Notes: generated by a model not told the origin, from the sequence alone. Positions 1-11,800 are shown, numbered from the stretch's first letter. The stretch is 64,000 nucleotides of DNA from Gracilaria domingensis (GCA_022539475.1 VCMS01000131.1:1-64000), one strand, 5' to 3'. Made by a program: numbers and translations.

Positions 1-634
1 AAGGGCTTTATGCTCGAATGAAGAGAGAGGCGTCGGTAAAGGTTGTCTGGTAGAAAGGATACGTTTTCGTAAACATCTTTTTTTATTGAACGGTGTTACT
101 GAGAGAGAGGTTTGTTAAGGATTGAACTGGTGGAGTTTGAAGAAGGAAAGATGTTGGGGGATATGAGAGGCTTCTTGGGCTTTAACATTGGTTGTTGTGT
201 GAAGCTGTGACCATACAGATGAGTACCGTGGTGTTCGAGCAGTGATCGTGAAAGAATTTGGCCTTCTTCAGGAGAGAAAGCTACCTGTCCTGTAGTTTTC
301 CCCCTTCGTGAGAGAAAAGTACTTGTATTGTAGTTTTCATATTATTTCGCAATCAGAATTAGTGAACCATACTGAAGAAAAAGAAGTATAGTTTGGAGCG
401 GGGTGCTTCACGTTGAGAGGTTTCGAGGCGTATGGATGGTCATTGGATGGTTATTGACTGTCCACGGCGGAGTACGTTGGCACGAAAACGAGATGAGAGT
501 ATTCTCGACGAACAGTGCATGCGCGTGGGCTGTGTGGCGGTCTGGATCATGGGCGTTGGAATCGCGTTCTCTTTCGTGGCACAATTCGCGATCTTGTATT
601 TTGTCTAAGAACGCGCGCGTTCGTATACTGCATA

Positions 635-1480
635 ATGTCGAATTGGTATGTAAAAGACGAGGAGCTCTTGGCGCTGCTTGAGAGGAAGGATGAAGGAGAT
701 ATGGGGGACGCGTTTGGAAGACGAAGTAGGGGACGCTGAGGCGGGCGGTGAGAAGAGGGTGGTGCACTTGAGCCAGCTGGAGATTGGGATGGAGATGGGG
801 AGTGGTGGTGGGGAGGGAGCACCGCCGCAGAAGGGGTTTGCGGAGGACATGAAGGAGGGTATGAAGTTGATGGAGATTGAGGTGAAGGAGGAGGTGGATG
901 ACTTTCTAAGGAAAAAGGTAGTAGACATAGGAGGTGCTGTACTGAGCGTTTCTGAGGATGTCGTATCGCTGGAGGTGATATCTACCGTGCGAGGGGGGTT
1001 GAAGGTGGTGGGGATGGAGATGAAGAGTTATGGTGAGAAGATGGTAGAGTATTTGGCGAAGGATGTTGCTGATGTCATGGAGAAGAATAGGAAGTTGAAG
1101 GGGAGGTTGGAAGTCCTGGAGGCACTGATGCGACAGGTGATGAACATGAAGAGGTTCTTGAAGGGGGCGGCGGGAGGTGGTAGGCAAGCTTCGCCGGTGA
1201 CGCCGAAGAGTGGTAGAAGGAACGAGAGGGATGTTGATGGTGGTGAGGAAGAAAGCGCGTGGAGCCGTTTGAAGAAGAGAAGGGGAGGGGTGGAAGGGTT
1301 GAGAAGAACGAAGTGGTGCTGCTCGCGGAGAGGACTCTGGAGAAGCAGGAGGATGAAAAGGTGAGGGAAGTGGGAAGCCATATGGGAGCGAGTCGCGTGT
1401 AGGGGAATGGACAGAGCTTCGGGCAAAACTTTTACGAGATGACGTTTGAGGATACGCAGACTGAAAAGCGTGATGAGTAA
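635..1480 (+). pseudogene. Unknown coiled-coil protein family, copy 1 (frameshifted)
   Basis: I do not recognise this family by function. It is paired with a second copy at 47301-48299. Both copies start MSN-x-YVKDEELLALLE, then carry VHLSQLE-x-G followed by a Gly/Glu-rich stretch, a long heptad-like Glu/Lys/Leu/Val region, the basic motif SRLKKRR (a possible nuclear localisation signal), and end in FY-x-MTF with a Thr/Glu tail. In this copy the N-terminal 34 residues are in one frame and the rest, from about 678, is in another, so one indel separates them near residue 17. The C-terminal FYEMTF segment (about 1430-1480) is again out of frame with the middle. The shared 3' flank (see 1720-1790) suggests the whole unit was duplicated or transposed. 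It could be an ORF of an uncharacterised mobile element. Confidence 0.6.
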
Positions 1481-1719
1481 AGTTTTTTTTGATGTGTGCT
1501 GCAGTTGGTTTGACGGTCACTGGAGCTGAGTGCGTGTGACATGGGACGGGTGTGGTGGGGAAGGTTGTTGAGATTTGCACTGTGTTCCTGAATGAAACGA
1601 GTAGGAAAACTAGCGCCAGTGAAGTAAACAAAGTTGTTCCTGGAAAGGGATACAGTTCTGGTTGAAGGCAAACTGAACCTGCTAAAAAAACCAGAGAAAC
1701 TGAAGAAAAAATTACGTAC

Positions 1720-1790
1720 AGTGGAATATATTATTCCAAAGTTTGTTAATTTTTTGAGTGCAAACGCTGCCTACCCCCTCGCTCGCCCAT
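1720..1790 (+). repeat. Conserved 3' flank of the coiled-coil family, copy 1
   Basis: A TGGAAT...ATTCC mini-palindrome, then TTAATTTTTTGAGTGC and a pyrimidine-rich CCCCCTCGC stretch. The same order recurs at 48526-48600 downstream of copy 2, about 240 bp after each stop codon. It may be the end of the repeated unit or a 3'-processing signal. Confidence 0.55.
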
Positions 1791-1884
1791 TTCAGGGACT
1801 AAACTAGCAACTATTCCACAACTAGCACTCACTTTCCCAGTTCCGAGAACACCGACGAACCGCTTAGGTAACGATACTCTCGAG

Positions 1885-4800
1885 ATGAGCTCGCATGTTC
1901 TATTAGGAAAGCAAGAAGAAGGGTTGAATGTCGGAAAAGAAAACGCTAATTCCGGCTCTTCTGCACCCTGTCTCGCTTCGGAACACGCTTTGGTTGGCCG
2001 TCGGAGCACACGAAGTGCGGCGACGGCCTATGCGACGCCCTCAGATGAGCCCGAACGCATTGTTCGCTCGGGGAACCTGCAGTCCGATCCGAACGGACGA
2101 AAAAGAAATAAGAACATGAACTCCGGGCCCACCGCAGAGACGGGGTTCCAGCCATGCGAAGCAGAAGGCCCTGCGTCTCCTCCCGAGCCACAGCGGATAC
2201 GCACTCATCAGCTTTGGAACGATAAAGCAGCGTACGCCCTGGAGGGACTCCGCACGGAAATCCAGGTTCACGTCTTCATGGCCGTCGAGTTATGCGTCAA
2301 GGACCGCACCCCGGAGATAATGCGCAAAGACATTCCACCGATAGTTCGCCGCATAATAGAAAAAGTATGTAAACCCGACCCCACGGATGTACGAATGCAG
2401 AAAGGTTGGTGTGACACGCTGGGCGTCTTGATAGCACAGCTAACGGCCAATCCCCAAAAGCTCATTTCGGGCCGAACGGACAAATCATCTAATCATGGTG
2501 GAAGGGAAGGACGACCGGAACTTCAGAAGGCCTCACAGAGGAAGCCGACTGACATCTACCTACGGCCAATACCACGACATGATGACCTAGACGGAAGCTC
2601 GAGCGATTTTTCTGAAGACGAGAAGAATCACCGCAAGCGAAGCCGAAAACCGAGCGGAAATTCTGATTAGGACAACTCGACACGCAGACGAAAGAACCGT
2701 CGCTGTTCCAGAAGGCAGCGACATTCGGATACCGAATCGGACTCGTCGCATTTTTCATCTGATGACGAACATACCCACTTAGACGATGTCACAGACTCCC
2801 GAAGCCCACGCAGAGAGGCCGAACGACACGACGACGTTCCCGTTAGTATAATCTAGTGCTGAATCGCATTGAACCCTTGAACGTCCAGTTCACCAAGAAT
2901 TTGGACTACCGTTCGTACCGGCTACTACGTTGTATCCAGAAGTACGACTCAAAGGTAGCGCGCCAAACTGCGCGTTACCAAAAGAAACCGAAGGTCCAAA
3001 TGAAGCGGCTCTCCTTTTTCGGAATGGACCCCATATCCGTCCTCAATTTCCCGCAGCCGTTTAAGACCGCCTGCAATCATAAGGGGTTCACAAAGGGCGT
3101 GGCTCTCTCGTGCTTTCAATTTTACTTGATACGACCAGCGCACGCCCTCGTACACTCCCGCACTACGGGTGAGTCTGGTGTGGTCGACAAACCACGTGAA
3201 GAGGCATTCCAAACTTACGAGCAGGTCGCTACCTTTTGCTCATCACATACGCAACCGATGACGTCATTGCTGACGCGACCGCTGAGGTTACGCTCTACTC
3301 CCACTCATTGGGCATGTCCGAAACAGAATTTGCACAGAAACTGTGCACGAAAGCGTTAAGTTGCGGCAACATCTTCACAGACCGTGACCTAAAGGACCTA
3401 CTCGTGGAAGGCCTCTTATCCACCATACGGTGCATGTACGCAACGATTTGGGAACTCACCTCAGTCTGGGATACGACGCCCTTGACCGGTGTGCGGAATC
3501 ATACGGTGACACGCACTGTGCATCAAGACACCAATGCGTCTGGGTCGATCCTCAGAACGCATAGGCTCGTCGACGAACCACACGTACGATAAAGAAGGTG
3601 AATAGTATCGAGTCACCCTCAGCGTCCACCTACTCCTTATCGGACGAGGAAGGAGACAACATCTTCGTGGTCTCACAAGGCTCTTCGCTACCATCACCTC
3701 AAACAATTTCAAGCCTCTCTACGCCAGCGGAATCCGTTCGGTCTTAACCGAACAACTCCAGTTGGGGCACAGTAAACGCCTCTAGACAAGTGCAAAAAGA
3801 CCGCTAATGTCGCATCCGCCTCTCAATAGAACTCGACTGTTGCCAACTGCTCCGGCTGGACGTGAAGGCCAAACTCCTTGCCATTCCTGAGGAAAACGAT
3901 CAACTTCGAGGCGAAGAAGGTTATTACGGTGGCGCGAGTCCCGCACGAAAACCGCCACCACCCTCTTCAAATCTCGGATACCGTCAAATACACAGGTTCG
4001 ACCGTGGCTAGCTGAAAATCGCACTGGCCAACAGGCCATGCTCGTAGAAGAAACTGTGGTGAATCAGTGACACAAAATGAAGACGCGTAGGAGCACCAGT
4101 TCCTCCCCAACGATGGGAGCTCAAAGAAACGAGGCCTCACACGGAGGCCTCTGCGTTCACCTGCACCCTGGAAGCAATGCAAAGACTGCATGACACTATC
4201 CAGCTGGCCAATGCCAAGTACAAGATACAACTGTCCGTTGGGCTGACATTAACAATGATTTAATTCCTTACAGGCGTCTTCGGTGGCTGCGCGGGCCCTT
4301 TTCAGATCCCCGAACAGCACTTACCCCCACGATGGCAATCCCGACTACGTACAGACATCAAACCACGCGTCACTGATGCATCTCGATACCGCATGGACTA
4401 TATCGGTACTATATCTCTCGTAGTCCACGTTGGCGATCTTCACGTACGCGGTTAATTCCTGTTCGTATCAAACTTATCATCGAATGTACTCTTGGGCACA
4501 TCGTTTATTGATCGATACGTACTCGAAATTCTGCCCCGAAAACGGACAGTCCTACTACGGCATTCTCATACCCATATCGGTTCTATTCCACGCCTACGGA
4601 CCACACACCCAAACGTCCGTCGAACGGTATCAAACTCAGCCACAACGGACTAACCGGTCGAACAAAATCCACGTTTCTCGCTCAGTAACCTTACCCCTTA
4701 TGTCGGACACTCAATTGCAAGTTACCGCCAAAAGCGTTCGGCCTGGTATTCCTGCAGTCCGACCCCCGCACCGGATCCACACTAGCACTCTTGCCTCTCG

Positions 4801-5640
4801 CAAATGGCGTCATGTACCTACCGTTAGATGTCTTATTCTTCGTACGCGCTGCCAGTGTGTCCGACTGACCATTTCACATTCACAAACGCACTGTTAATGG
4901 TCTCGCATTACCTTCGCCCATCGATTTAATAACTTTCCAGCTGGACGCTGCGCGGAGCGTCGCGACTGAGGATGGAGGGATCTTGCGAGAAATGCAATCC
5001 AGCCCGAACGGTGACGATAAGAGCGACGAATGGATCCAACGGGTTCAAATTATCCAGGAGTATGAAGAGGAACTGGAAAAAGTCATGGAGGTCCTTACAC
5101 CGTTTGCAGACATGCGAGATGACCCTCTGGGCAAGATCTCTGTTGTGAAGCATATAAAACAAATGAAACCAAACACTGAACCCATATTTCAGATGCTATG
5201 CCTGGCCGGTCCCGCCCGGAGGGAGCTAGAACTTAAGAAAATAACCCAACAGCTGGCAGCAGGAGTCATCTAACCGCCAACTGGAGAATGGGCTCGCGCC
5301 ATCGTCTTCTACGAGAAGACGGACGGGAGCGTGCGTTTCTGCGCGGATTACTGCCGCCTTAACACCGTTACCGTAGGGAATACCTGTCCCCTACCACATA
5401 TGGAGGAGTGCATCGACTCACTCAGAGACGCACGAATATTCTCCATTTTGGACGCCAACAGCAGATACTGCCAGACCGCAGTTAGCAAAGCGGGCCGAGA
5501 CAAGACCGCATCTAACGTCGCACATGGGCCTTTACCGATACGTACTACGCTCAGGATGCATTGCAGAAACGAAAATTTGTGATGTTCCGGATGTTTAATG
5601 AGGTGATGAAGACACGGGCTATACATGAGTCGTTACCGCA
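1885..5640 (+). mobile_element. Decayed Ty3/Gypsy-like retrotransposon
   Basis: A gag-like ORF (1885-2670, 261 codons, Ser/Arg/Asp-rich C-terminus) ends in a TAG, but the same frame stays open to about 2856. Many short frames follow; the segment near 3400-3720 holds a Cys/His cluster and an Asp/Ser-rich tail typical of Gag. A recognisable pol fragment lies at 4983-5580. LTRs could not be defined. The element is multiply broken and the catalytic YxDD region of the reverse transcriptase is missing, so it is a relic. It differs from the hairpin-rich LTR element at 16.5-24.2 kb. Confidence 0.6.
4983..5580 (+). pseudogene. Gypsy pol fragment: N-terminal reverse transcriptase
   Basis: The frame reads DPLGKISVVKH, then KQMKPNTEPIFQM, RRELELKKI, GVI-stop-PPTGEWA, FYEKTDGSVRFCADYCRLN, PLPHMEECIDSL and FSILDANSRY. 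These match the fingers and palm of Ty3/Gypsy reverse transcriptases, including the xDYRxLN block and the first catalytic Asp in LDANS. The stop at 5271-5273 is TAA where the family has Glu (GVIEP), so a single G-to-T change explains it. After about 5560 the homology is lost and no YxDD box is seen. Reverse transcriptase would copy element RNA into cDNA; this copy cannot. Confidence 0.75.
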
Positions 5641-6138
5641 ACAAGCGAAGAGAGTTTCAAACAAAAGCTAGGCCGAGAAATGTTTTAGTAGACTCAAGAG
5701 TTGAGAGATAAACGGTTTAAGTACTCTCGGCCACACTCGTTTTCTGCCAGAAGGTCCCCTTCGAGCGACAGAGGAAGACAAGTTCGCGCAGCTCTCTCAC
5801 ATTCGCACCCTCACCCCTTCCACTCAAACATGCACACAGGGACAAGTAAGAAAGCTCAAGTGGGTATGGCTCCACCGCATTTAGAACTGCACAGTTGTTT
5901 GCATGGACGCATAACACATGGTCCACATTTACATTTCGCCACGGAGCCAAGTACACTCGGGCACACTGCTTTTCTAACCATCTCAGTCGGCTTGGTTCTG
6001 ACTTCGGTACCTCGACACGGTTTCGTTTCATGTTACCTGCGTTCCAACCATTGTGCGATGTCGGTGAATCTTAATACTGCGACAATACCGAGGCGCAATT
6101 CGTGAACCGTGCCCCCACTACTTTTTCTGCTACGTTGA

Positions 6139-7067
6139 TTAACGAGGCATGCATACAGAAGTTATGCTTGTTGGACACCGCCATATAACCATCAGTGAGT
6201 TCGTACTTTTTGGTGCCTTTTGAACCTGGGAACCGACTCGAACACGAGAATCATACTGAAGTTCTTGGGTGAGCCAAACAATGACGGTCCAAGGCATCGA
6301 ATGCAGAGACGCTATGTCGTGGAACCAGCAAAACAAGATTGCACACTCTTTGCCGGTCACACATCACTGGGACGTCCCATATTGCTTCTGACATGAGCGC
6401 TGCACAAAGCCGCGTGCCCTCTATACTTTTTAAGTCACACAACTCCAGCCCCAAAGTGGCTTGTCGTGGTTCCTTGCGTAGTTTGCTGGACCGTCTAAGA
6501 TCATGACACCGTATTGATCTAGTGAAAAACAGGTATTCGCCACTAACATTACTTCCTCTATGTACCATAAAGTCCCATCATTATCTTCATACAGACGGTA
6601 TCGCAGCGCTAAATCATAGTCCACGTTGACTCCAGGACGTTGTCTGCACCACTCTAATAATTTTTCCCCTACAAGTGCGAAGCACTCAGCCGTTTGTAGC
6701 GAGCGACTTTCCCCTGAAAGGTGTTCAACTTGATACACCTCATCCGCCGCTTCTGCGGTTCGCATGACGGACACGACGCTGTTGAAGTACCATTACTGCT
6801 TACAGCTGCTCTTTGGAGTACTGTCCTGAACTTACGGAGATTCTGGAAAACTACTGTGAACTGCTGCAGAATTTGCAGCACTACTACCGATTCCCATGGC
6901 GCGCTCGTTTCGATTGTCGTGCTGTGTTGTAGTGCATACGGTAGGCTGACGGGTTGCGAAGTACCGTGATCTACGCACACGCCAAAGAATTCGGCATTTT
7001 CTAGTGCTGTTCTAGGGCTGCTGCAGGTTGTCAGCCTCGACTTCTTGACTTCCAGAAGATTTTGCAT
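6139..7067 (-). other. Unassigned decayed ORFs, no family recognised
   Basis: Minus-strand frames (6139-6360, 6251-6568, 6430-6774, 6669-7067) overlap and read like one protein broken by several frameshifts; for example a stretch with VDYDLALRYRLYEDNDGTLW runs toward a Trp-rich segment. I cannot assign a function. It may be a fragment of the Gypsy relic's neighbourhood or an unrelated gene. Confidence 0.25.
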
Positions 7068-7679
7068 CCTTAATGGGCAAAGAAGAAACCACCTGCGTTA
7101 CACGCCGTTTCTTCCTATTTTTCGATGTTATTATTGCCGCAGTTCACAAGGCTCCTGTAGTGCAACCCTCCCGTATGAGAATTCTGGTTTGACTTAGTCA
7201 TAACTCTCGTTCATGGGTTTGCTAGGTACACACTAGTATATGACTAGTAACAACTGATGGTTTCCATCAATATGGTTCGGACAAGTGGGACAGAGTGAAG
7301 TTGATGGGAGGTTTGCCACTACGCGTGGGCGGTTGCCAAGATTAATGGGTTGTTAAGTTAATGTTATTTATAAATTTTTGTTGAGAGCACTACATAGCGC
7401 GCTGGCGTGGCCGCCGTCGGGCCCATTATATCTGCTCAACAAGATTGATCTTACTTAAGGATCTCGGCTGTAGCCTTTTTCGCCTTCGGCGGTGTATAAC
7501 TCCTTGTCAGAGGGACTCCCCGTTACGGCTGCAACGGTTCGGCTATCTGTGTAGTATAGTACGCCCGATCGGTGGGAGCTCGCACTTCTCTTCCCACCTG
7601 TCATTAGATCATATCATGAGTAGAACGCATGCAAACGTTGAAAGGCTCGTTTTGTTCTGAACTTGGAAAATAAAACGTA
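7068..7679. other. Intergenic, nothing recognised
   Basis: No gene, tRNA or clear repeat seen. A short GC-rich stretch at 7440-7600 has stem-loops such as CGCCTTCGGCG, but no RNA family could be assigned. Confidence 0.3.
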
Positions 7680-7990
7680 CAACAAGTCCCAGTGGAAATG
7701 GGAGATATAGTTTTGGTATATATTTGATGTAAAGTGCGGATTTTGGATATAATTTTTATATAATTTTGATATAGATTTCATATAAACTGCGTTTATGGGT
7801 CAAAATGGGAGATATAATATCGATACCGAATCGATACAGTTCTGAACCCGTCCTGTTTTCAGATATAAATTGAGTACAACTTCGATAAATGCCGTTGTTA
7901 GATAAAGTCTCGATAAAGCAAAGCGTGATATAAAGATGATATTTCTCTGATGTGTGCTGGATATAAAATGCCTCCGATATGGAACTGATG
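7680..7990 (+). repeat. GATATA-rich phased tract
   Basis: About 300 bp in which GATATA, GATATAA, GATAAA and similar words recur every 10-20 bases on a non-AT-uniform background. A comparable tract in reverse orientation (TATATC, TTATC words) lies at 33880-34110. It is neither a simple microsatellite nor coding. Confidence 0.5.
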
Positions 7991-8280
7991 CACGTTGGAT
8001 ATGTTTCGGAGAGGCTGTTGCCGGAGATGGCTCAAATTTTGCTCAACGGTATCGTCTCCACGCAGGCCTTTAGTCATATTCCCGTCCCGCCCTGGGCCGC
8101 CTTCGCAGTCGCTGCACCGGTAATTTCTCAAAAGGCTTTCCATCCCAAAGACAACCTGGCAGCACCATCGTTTACAACTCTATGGCTATTAGAAACATGA
8201 ACTGCCCATGAACTGCTCAGCGGTGACAGAAGACGGGCGTGACTTTAACGTAGGCGGCGCATGGTGTAACCTCTGGGCGC

Positions 8281-8770
8281 TCATCGAGCGGCCACGTCGC
8301 GAACCGGTTTGAACGAACGCCTGTGAATGGCGCACGGACCGTGCTGCATGAGCTCCTGGCGGTGGAGCTGAGTAGGGTAGCCCACGCTGCGCTGGAAGTT
8401 TTAGTGCAGATATTGGCTGGCAAACCGGCGTATGATATCATCACGCAGAACCTTGGCCACAATGCTTGCGGTCGCCACTAAGGTAACGAGCGCATCGCCG
8501 CCATCCACAGCGCGCTGTGCGCATGACGGGCGGGCAGTGCGAGATGGCCGTTCACAAACAGCAGCTGCGGCAACCACGGCAGCAGCAGCACCGCGTCAAG
8601 CATGGAGTCCAGGCGCACGATAAGCACGTTGCTGTGGTCGATGACGGCCGGCGCCACGACGCAGCGCGCGACGCGCAGAGCCGGGTGCTTGCAAACGTGG
8701 TGAACCAACGTGCCACTGTGTCTCTGCGAGTCGCTCAGGCGCTTGAAGTGGTCCAAGAGCGGGTGTAACG
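8281..8770 (-). pseudogene. Ribonuclease HII (type 2 RNase H) pseudogene
   Basis: RNase HII cleaves RNA in RNA-DNA hybrids. Minus-strand frames give LDHFKRLSDSQR (family: GLDDSKKLS), then AVIDHSNVLIVRLDSMLDAV, LLFVNGHLALP (family: vLVDGN), and in another frame VDGGDALVTLVATASIVAKV, RDDIIRRFA, SVGYPTQLH and CAIHRRSFKPV, the classical (A)ASIxAKVxRD ... GYxTxxH ... HxRSF series. The two parts are joined by a frameshift near 8500, and a TAA sits after ASQYLH. The N-terminal catalytic DExGRG box is not visible. It is therefore a truncated, disabled copy. Nearest neighbour is the acyltransferase pseudogene at 9196-10610, on the same strand. Confidence 0.65.
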
Positions 8771-9070
8771 GGCGTCAAGCGCAAAACAATCGGGAGTCGA
8801 GCGCCACAGTGGACGCAGAGTTGTAAAAGGGGTAGATAGCGAAAGCGCGTGCACCGCGAAGCGGCGCAGATAAGGCGACGTACACGCGAGCGCGAGCGCG
8901 GGTGCGGTCGTACCGGTATGCGTAGCGCGTGCGCGAAGCACGTGCACGACTCCCAGCAGCACGTCGTACGGGAGGCAGCATGGCTGGCGCATCGGTGCAA
9001 TGCGAGCGCGCGGCGCGGAGGCGCTACGAGTAGAACGAGGCTGCACCGAAGAGCATATCCACAGAGTGGA

Positions 9071-9115
9071 TAGCAGCTCTACCGGTGTGGAATTTCCACA
9101 CTGGTAGAGCTGCTA
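9071..9115. repeat. 45-bp near-perfect palindrome
   Basis: Left arm 9071-9092 (TAGCAGCTCTACCGGTGTGGAA) and right arm 9094-9115 are reverse complements except at one position, with a 1-base centre. It lies between the RNase HII and acyltransferase pseudogenes. It could be a small inverted-repeat element or a strong hairpin 3' to both genes. Confidence 0.85.
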
Positions 9116-9984
9116 CAGTCGTGGGTTTTAGGGATAGCGCGCGAGTGCGCGCAGCTTACAGCGCGCCCGGTGTATATTACAATACTGCATTCGTGTCAGG
9201 AATGCACAAGCGCAGCGAAGCGGCTCAGGTAGTCGGGCAAGTAGAGCATGCCCATGCTGCACTTGCCAGCGAAGAGCATGCTCCACATGAGCACGTTGCT
9301 CGCGCGCTGTCGCTCCAGGTGCTCCGGCAAGCGCTTCAGCGGCAGCTGCGACAGTATGCCTAGGAACACGTACGGCTGCAGCATGCGGAAGTCGTAGAAT
9401 GCGACGTACTCGTGCAGGATCGCACTCAGCAGGAACGTCCCCAGCGCCGCCATGCTGCGCCCCACCTTGCCCTCGACGTACAGGTGGCGCTCGCACCACT
9501 CGTACATTAGCACGTTCCATTCGCGCCAGAACGCCTGCAGCGTCGTCGCGTTCCATCACTTGCGGTAGAACTGCCTGTCTGCGAAGCGCGTCATCTCCGC
9601 CACTACGTTCAGCGCGCAGTGGAATAACTCGAAGAATAGCAGCAGCCAGATGAAGAAGCACGGCAGCGCCAGTTTCACCATGTACCACAGCAGTCGCGGC
9701 TCGTCGTCCGTGCCGCGCCCGAGCCGCCAGTTTGGCACGCAGAACTGCATGGTCAGCACATACTGAATCACCATGGACATCACCATCTGGATGCTGTACC
9801 ACCCTACGTATCGGACGCGCACCGTGGGAGTGCGCGGGTAGCTCGTTTCGTACACCAGCTCCGGCGCCACCGCATAGTACAACATACTGCCGGCCGTCAG
9901 GTTGCGCGGGTATTTCACTCGCTTGCTGCTTGCTGCATTGGAGCGTCCGCGCGAGTCCAACGAAGATTCCGATGCTGCACTAGT

Positions 9985-10075
9985 GGTTGCCGTCGTTGTG
10001 GTTGTGGTTGTGTTTGTTGTTGTTGTTGTCGTCGCCGTCGCCGTCGCCGTCGCTGCTGCCGCCGTCGTCGTAGTC
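9985..10075 (-). repeat. Trinucleotide tract coding poly-Thr/Ala
   Basis: A run of GTT/GTC/GCC-like triplets on the plus strand, read on the minus strand as ACN and GCN codons inside the acyltransferase pseudogene. It is length-variable low-complexity sequence in a loop between membrane helices. Confidence 0.8.
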
Positions 10076-10295
10076 ATTCGGTTATTTTCGTTTGACGCAC
10101 TTGCGCGCAATCGCTGGCGCTGACGTTGCATGCGGCGAAGCTGAGTCTCCTTATCCAGCAGCAGGTTGGTCAGCACATAGCTGTGCTGCTTGAGCGCCGC
10201 TGCCACGAACAACATGCCATGAATCAGTCCGAACAACGGATTCACCTGCGCCAGAAACAGCAGCTTGGTGGCCACAGTGAAGAACAATGACAAAC

Positions 10296-10350
10296 CTAAG
10301 CCGGTGCAGAATAAGCGTTTGGTGCACGGTAAGTTATCTTGTCTGCATAC
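10296..10350 (-). other. 55-nt spliceosomal intron in the acyltransferase copy
   Basis: On the minus strand it begins GTATGC and ends CTTAG. Removing it restores the MBOAT frame (FIPKG joined to LSLFFTVATK). It shows that the copy arose from genomic DNA and not by reverse transcription of spliced mRNA. Confidence 0.75.
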
Positions 10351-10619
10351 CCTTTGGGATGAAGTACGCCACAAAAAACGGCAACGGCAGTATGAAAGTA
10401 AGAAACAGCAAACGCACGGCGTGCTTGAACAAAGTGCCGTAACAAATGGAACTCGGCCACGCGCCAAAACCTTCCTCCAAAACATTCCTGACAAACAGAA
10501 ACGCCAGACAAAACGCAAGCAGCATGAACGACAGGTTGTAAAACCCCTCTAGACGATCAGACTTGAGCTCCTCTAGAAGCTCGATAGGACGGAGTTCGTT
10601 TCCATAATATTCTTCAAGT

Positions 10620-11800
10620 GGCGCGGCCCGGGCGCGCGGTTCGTGAACTTACAGTGACGGGCGAGAGACGGAGTCGGCATCTATTTCAGAGGAGGAGGAG
10701 GGAGGACTTGACGGTGGGCGCACATCGTAGTCGGACGGTCGCGAAGAGTTGTGCGTGTAAGCAATTGACACTTTGAGGGCTTGCACGAGCTGCGACCGTC
10801 GCTGGGGCAGCGAGGGCGACAGTTCCACGCTGCGCATGACGCGCTCGGCAAAGCCTGCAATGTTGAAGGCGCTAATGTTGGCGGTGGGGAAAGCAAGAGC
10901 GGAGTGGGAAGGAAGACAAGCGCACAGAGACGGCGAAAGAATCAATCAAAACCCTTTTAAAGGCGTTGGCAATGAGGGGAAGGTGAGCAGTGATCACGGC
11001 GGCGAAGGTAGAAGGTGAGAAATGGCGGAGGGTCGAAGCTATGGCGATGCGAAAGAGCTGGCGGGCGGTACGTGCTCGCACAATGAGCTTGCACGCGGGG
11101 CGCGAGCGCGACAGTGGCGAAGAGAAGCGCCTGAAAATAAGCGTGCCGCGCGGGCTCGTTGACGTGAAGCGCTTGAAACCGCAAACGGCCAATCAGCCGC
11201 GTGCAAATGGCGCGCAACGCTTTGCCCACCTGCTGGCCACGTGCGTTTTCGTTCGAGCAGCACACGCCTTTTTTTCACGCGTGTGGAATCGCCGCTGGCG
11301 CACGTCCTCGTAACTGTCGTGCACTTCGTCGACGTGCTTTGTGCGGCGCCGCGTACATGCTTGATGCTCGTCTGGCTTGTGCGACATCAGCGTGATCGCT
11401 TGGCGAAGCGGGAGCACGTACAATTTGCTCGCAACCTTCTCTGGTGCTTGAGTGTCGCGCTGAGTCAGGCATGTCGCAAAGTCAGTTCCGCTTTCGACAC
11501 TGCGCTGAATGGGCGCTAGTCTACCGCGTCGAGCATGCCCACATGATTAGTCCTCTTATCCATTTGCTTTGCCTTGCTACCGGTTTCAGTGAGCTTGTAC
11601 GAGTGCCATTTTGGAACGTACATCTTGTATCCGCATGTTGTAGCGCAGCAGCAACCCCGGCGCATGTTCTAGACCAATTGCATACCGTCTGTTCGTTTCT
11701 TGTTCGACATCCTCCTGAGGGCCGCAAGCACGTACCATCGAGAATCCGAATCGCAGATTCACCCGAGTATCGATACGAGTGTCGCTTGCGAACCTTCGAC
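10620..11800. other. GC-rich stretch, 5' side of the acyltransferase, no gene assigned
   Basis: Overlapping GC-rich ORFs on both strands, none with a recognisable domain. The minus-strand frame ending near 10649 (motif SPSLPQRRSQLVQALK) might be an upstream exon of the acyltransferase, but no clean splice junction could be found. Confidence 0.25.

Larger units (their letters stand above)
9196..10610 (-). pseudogene. MBOAT acyltransferase (DGAT1/SOAT type), one in-frame stop
   Basis: A membrane-bound O-acyltransferase that in this family esterifies diacylglycerol or sterol with acyl-CoA in the ER. Visible are DRLEGFYNLSFMLLAF at the first exon, then several hydrophobic helices, KYPRNLT, YETSYPRTP, QFCVPNW, AEMTRFADRQFYRK, FWREWN and the catalytic-His block SAILHEYVAF. 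An intron (10296-10350 on this strand) joins FIPKG to LSLFFTVATK in frame. A Thr/Ala low-complexity insert is coded by 9985-10075. Codon 9556-9558 is TGA exactly where the family has the first Trp of WWN; the frame is otherwise open to 9196. The N-terminal exon boundary upstream of about 10610 is unclear. DGAT1 and SOAT cannot be separated here. The copy is probably disabled, unless the TGA is an error or is read through. Confidence 0.75.

Noticed and set aside
7440-7600. U2 snRNA-like words (TGTGTAGTAT, GGCTATCT)
   Set aside because: Order and spacing do not match U2, there is no Sm site or conserved 5' end, and no stable full-length fold could be drawn.
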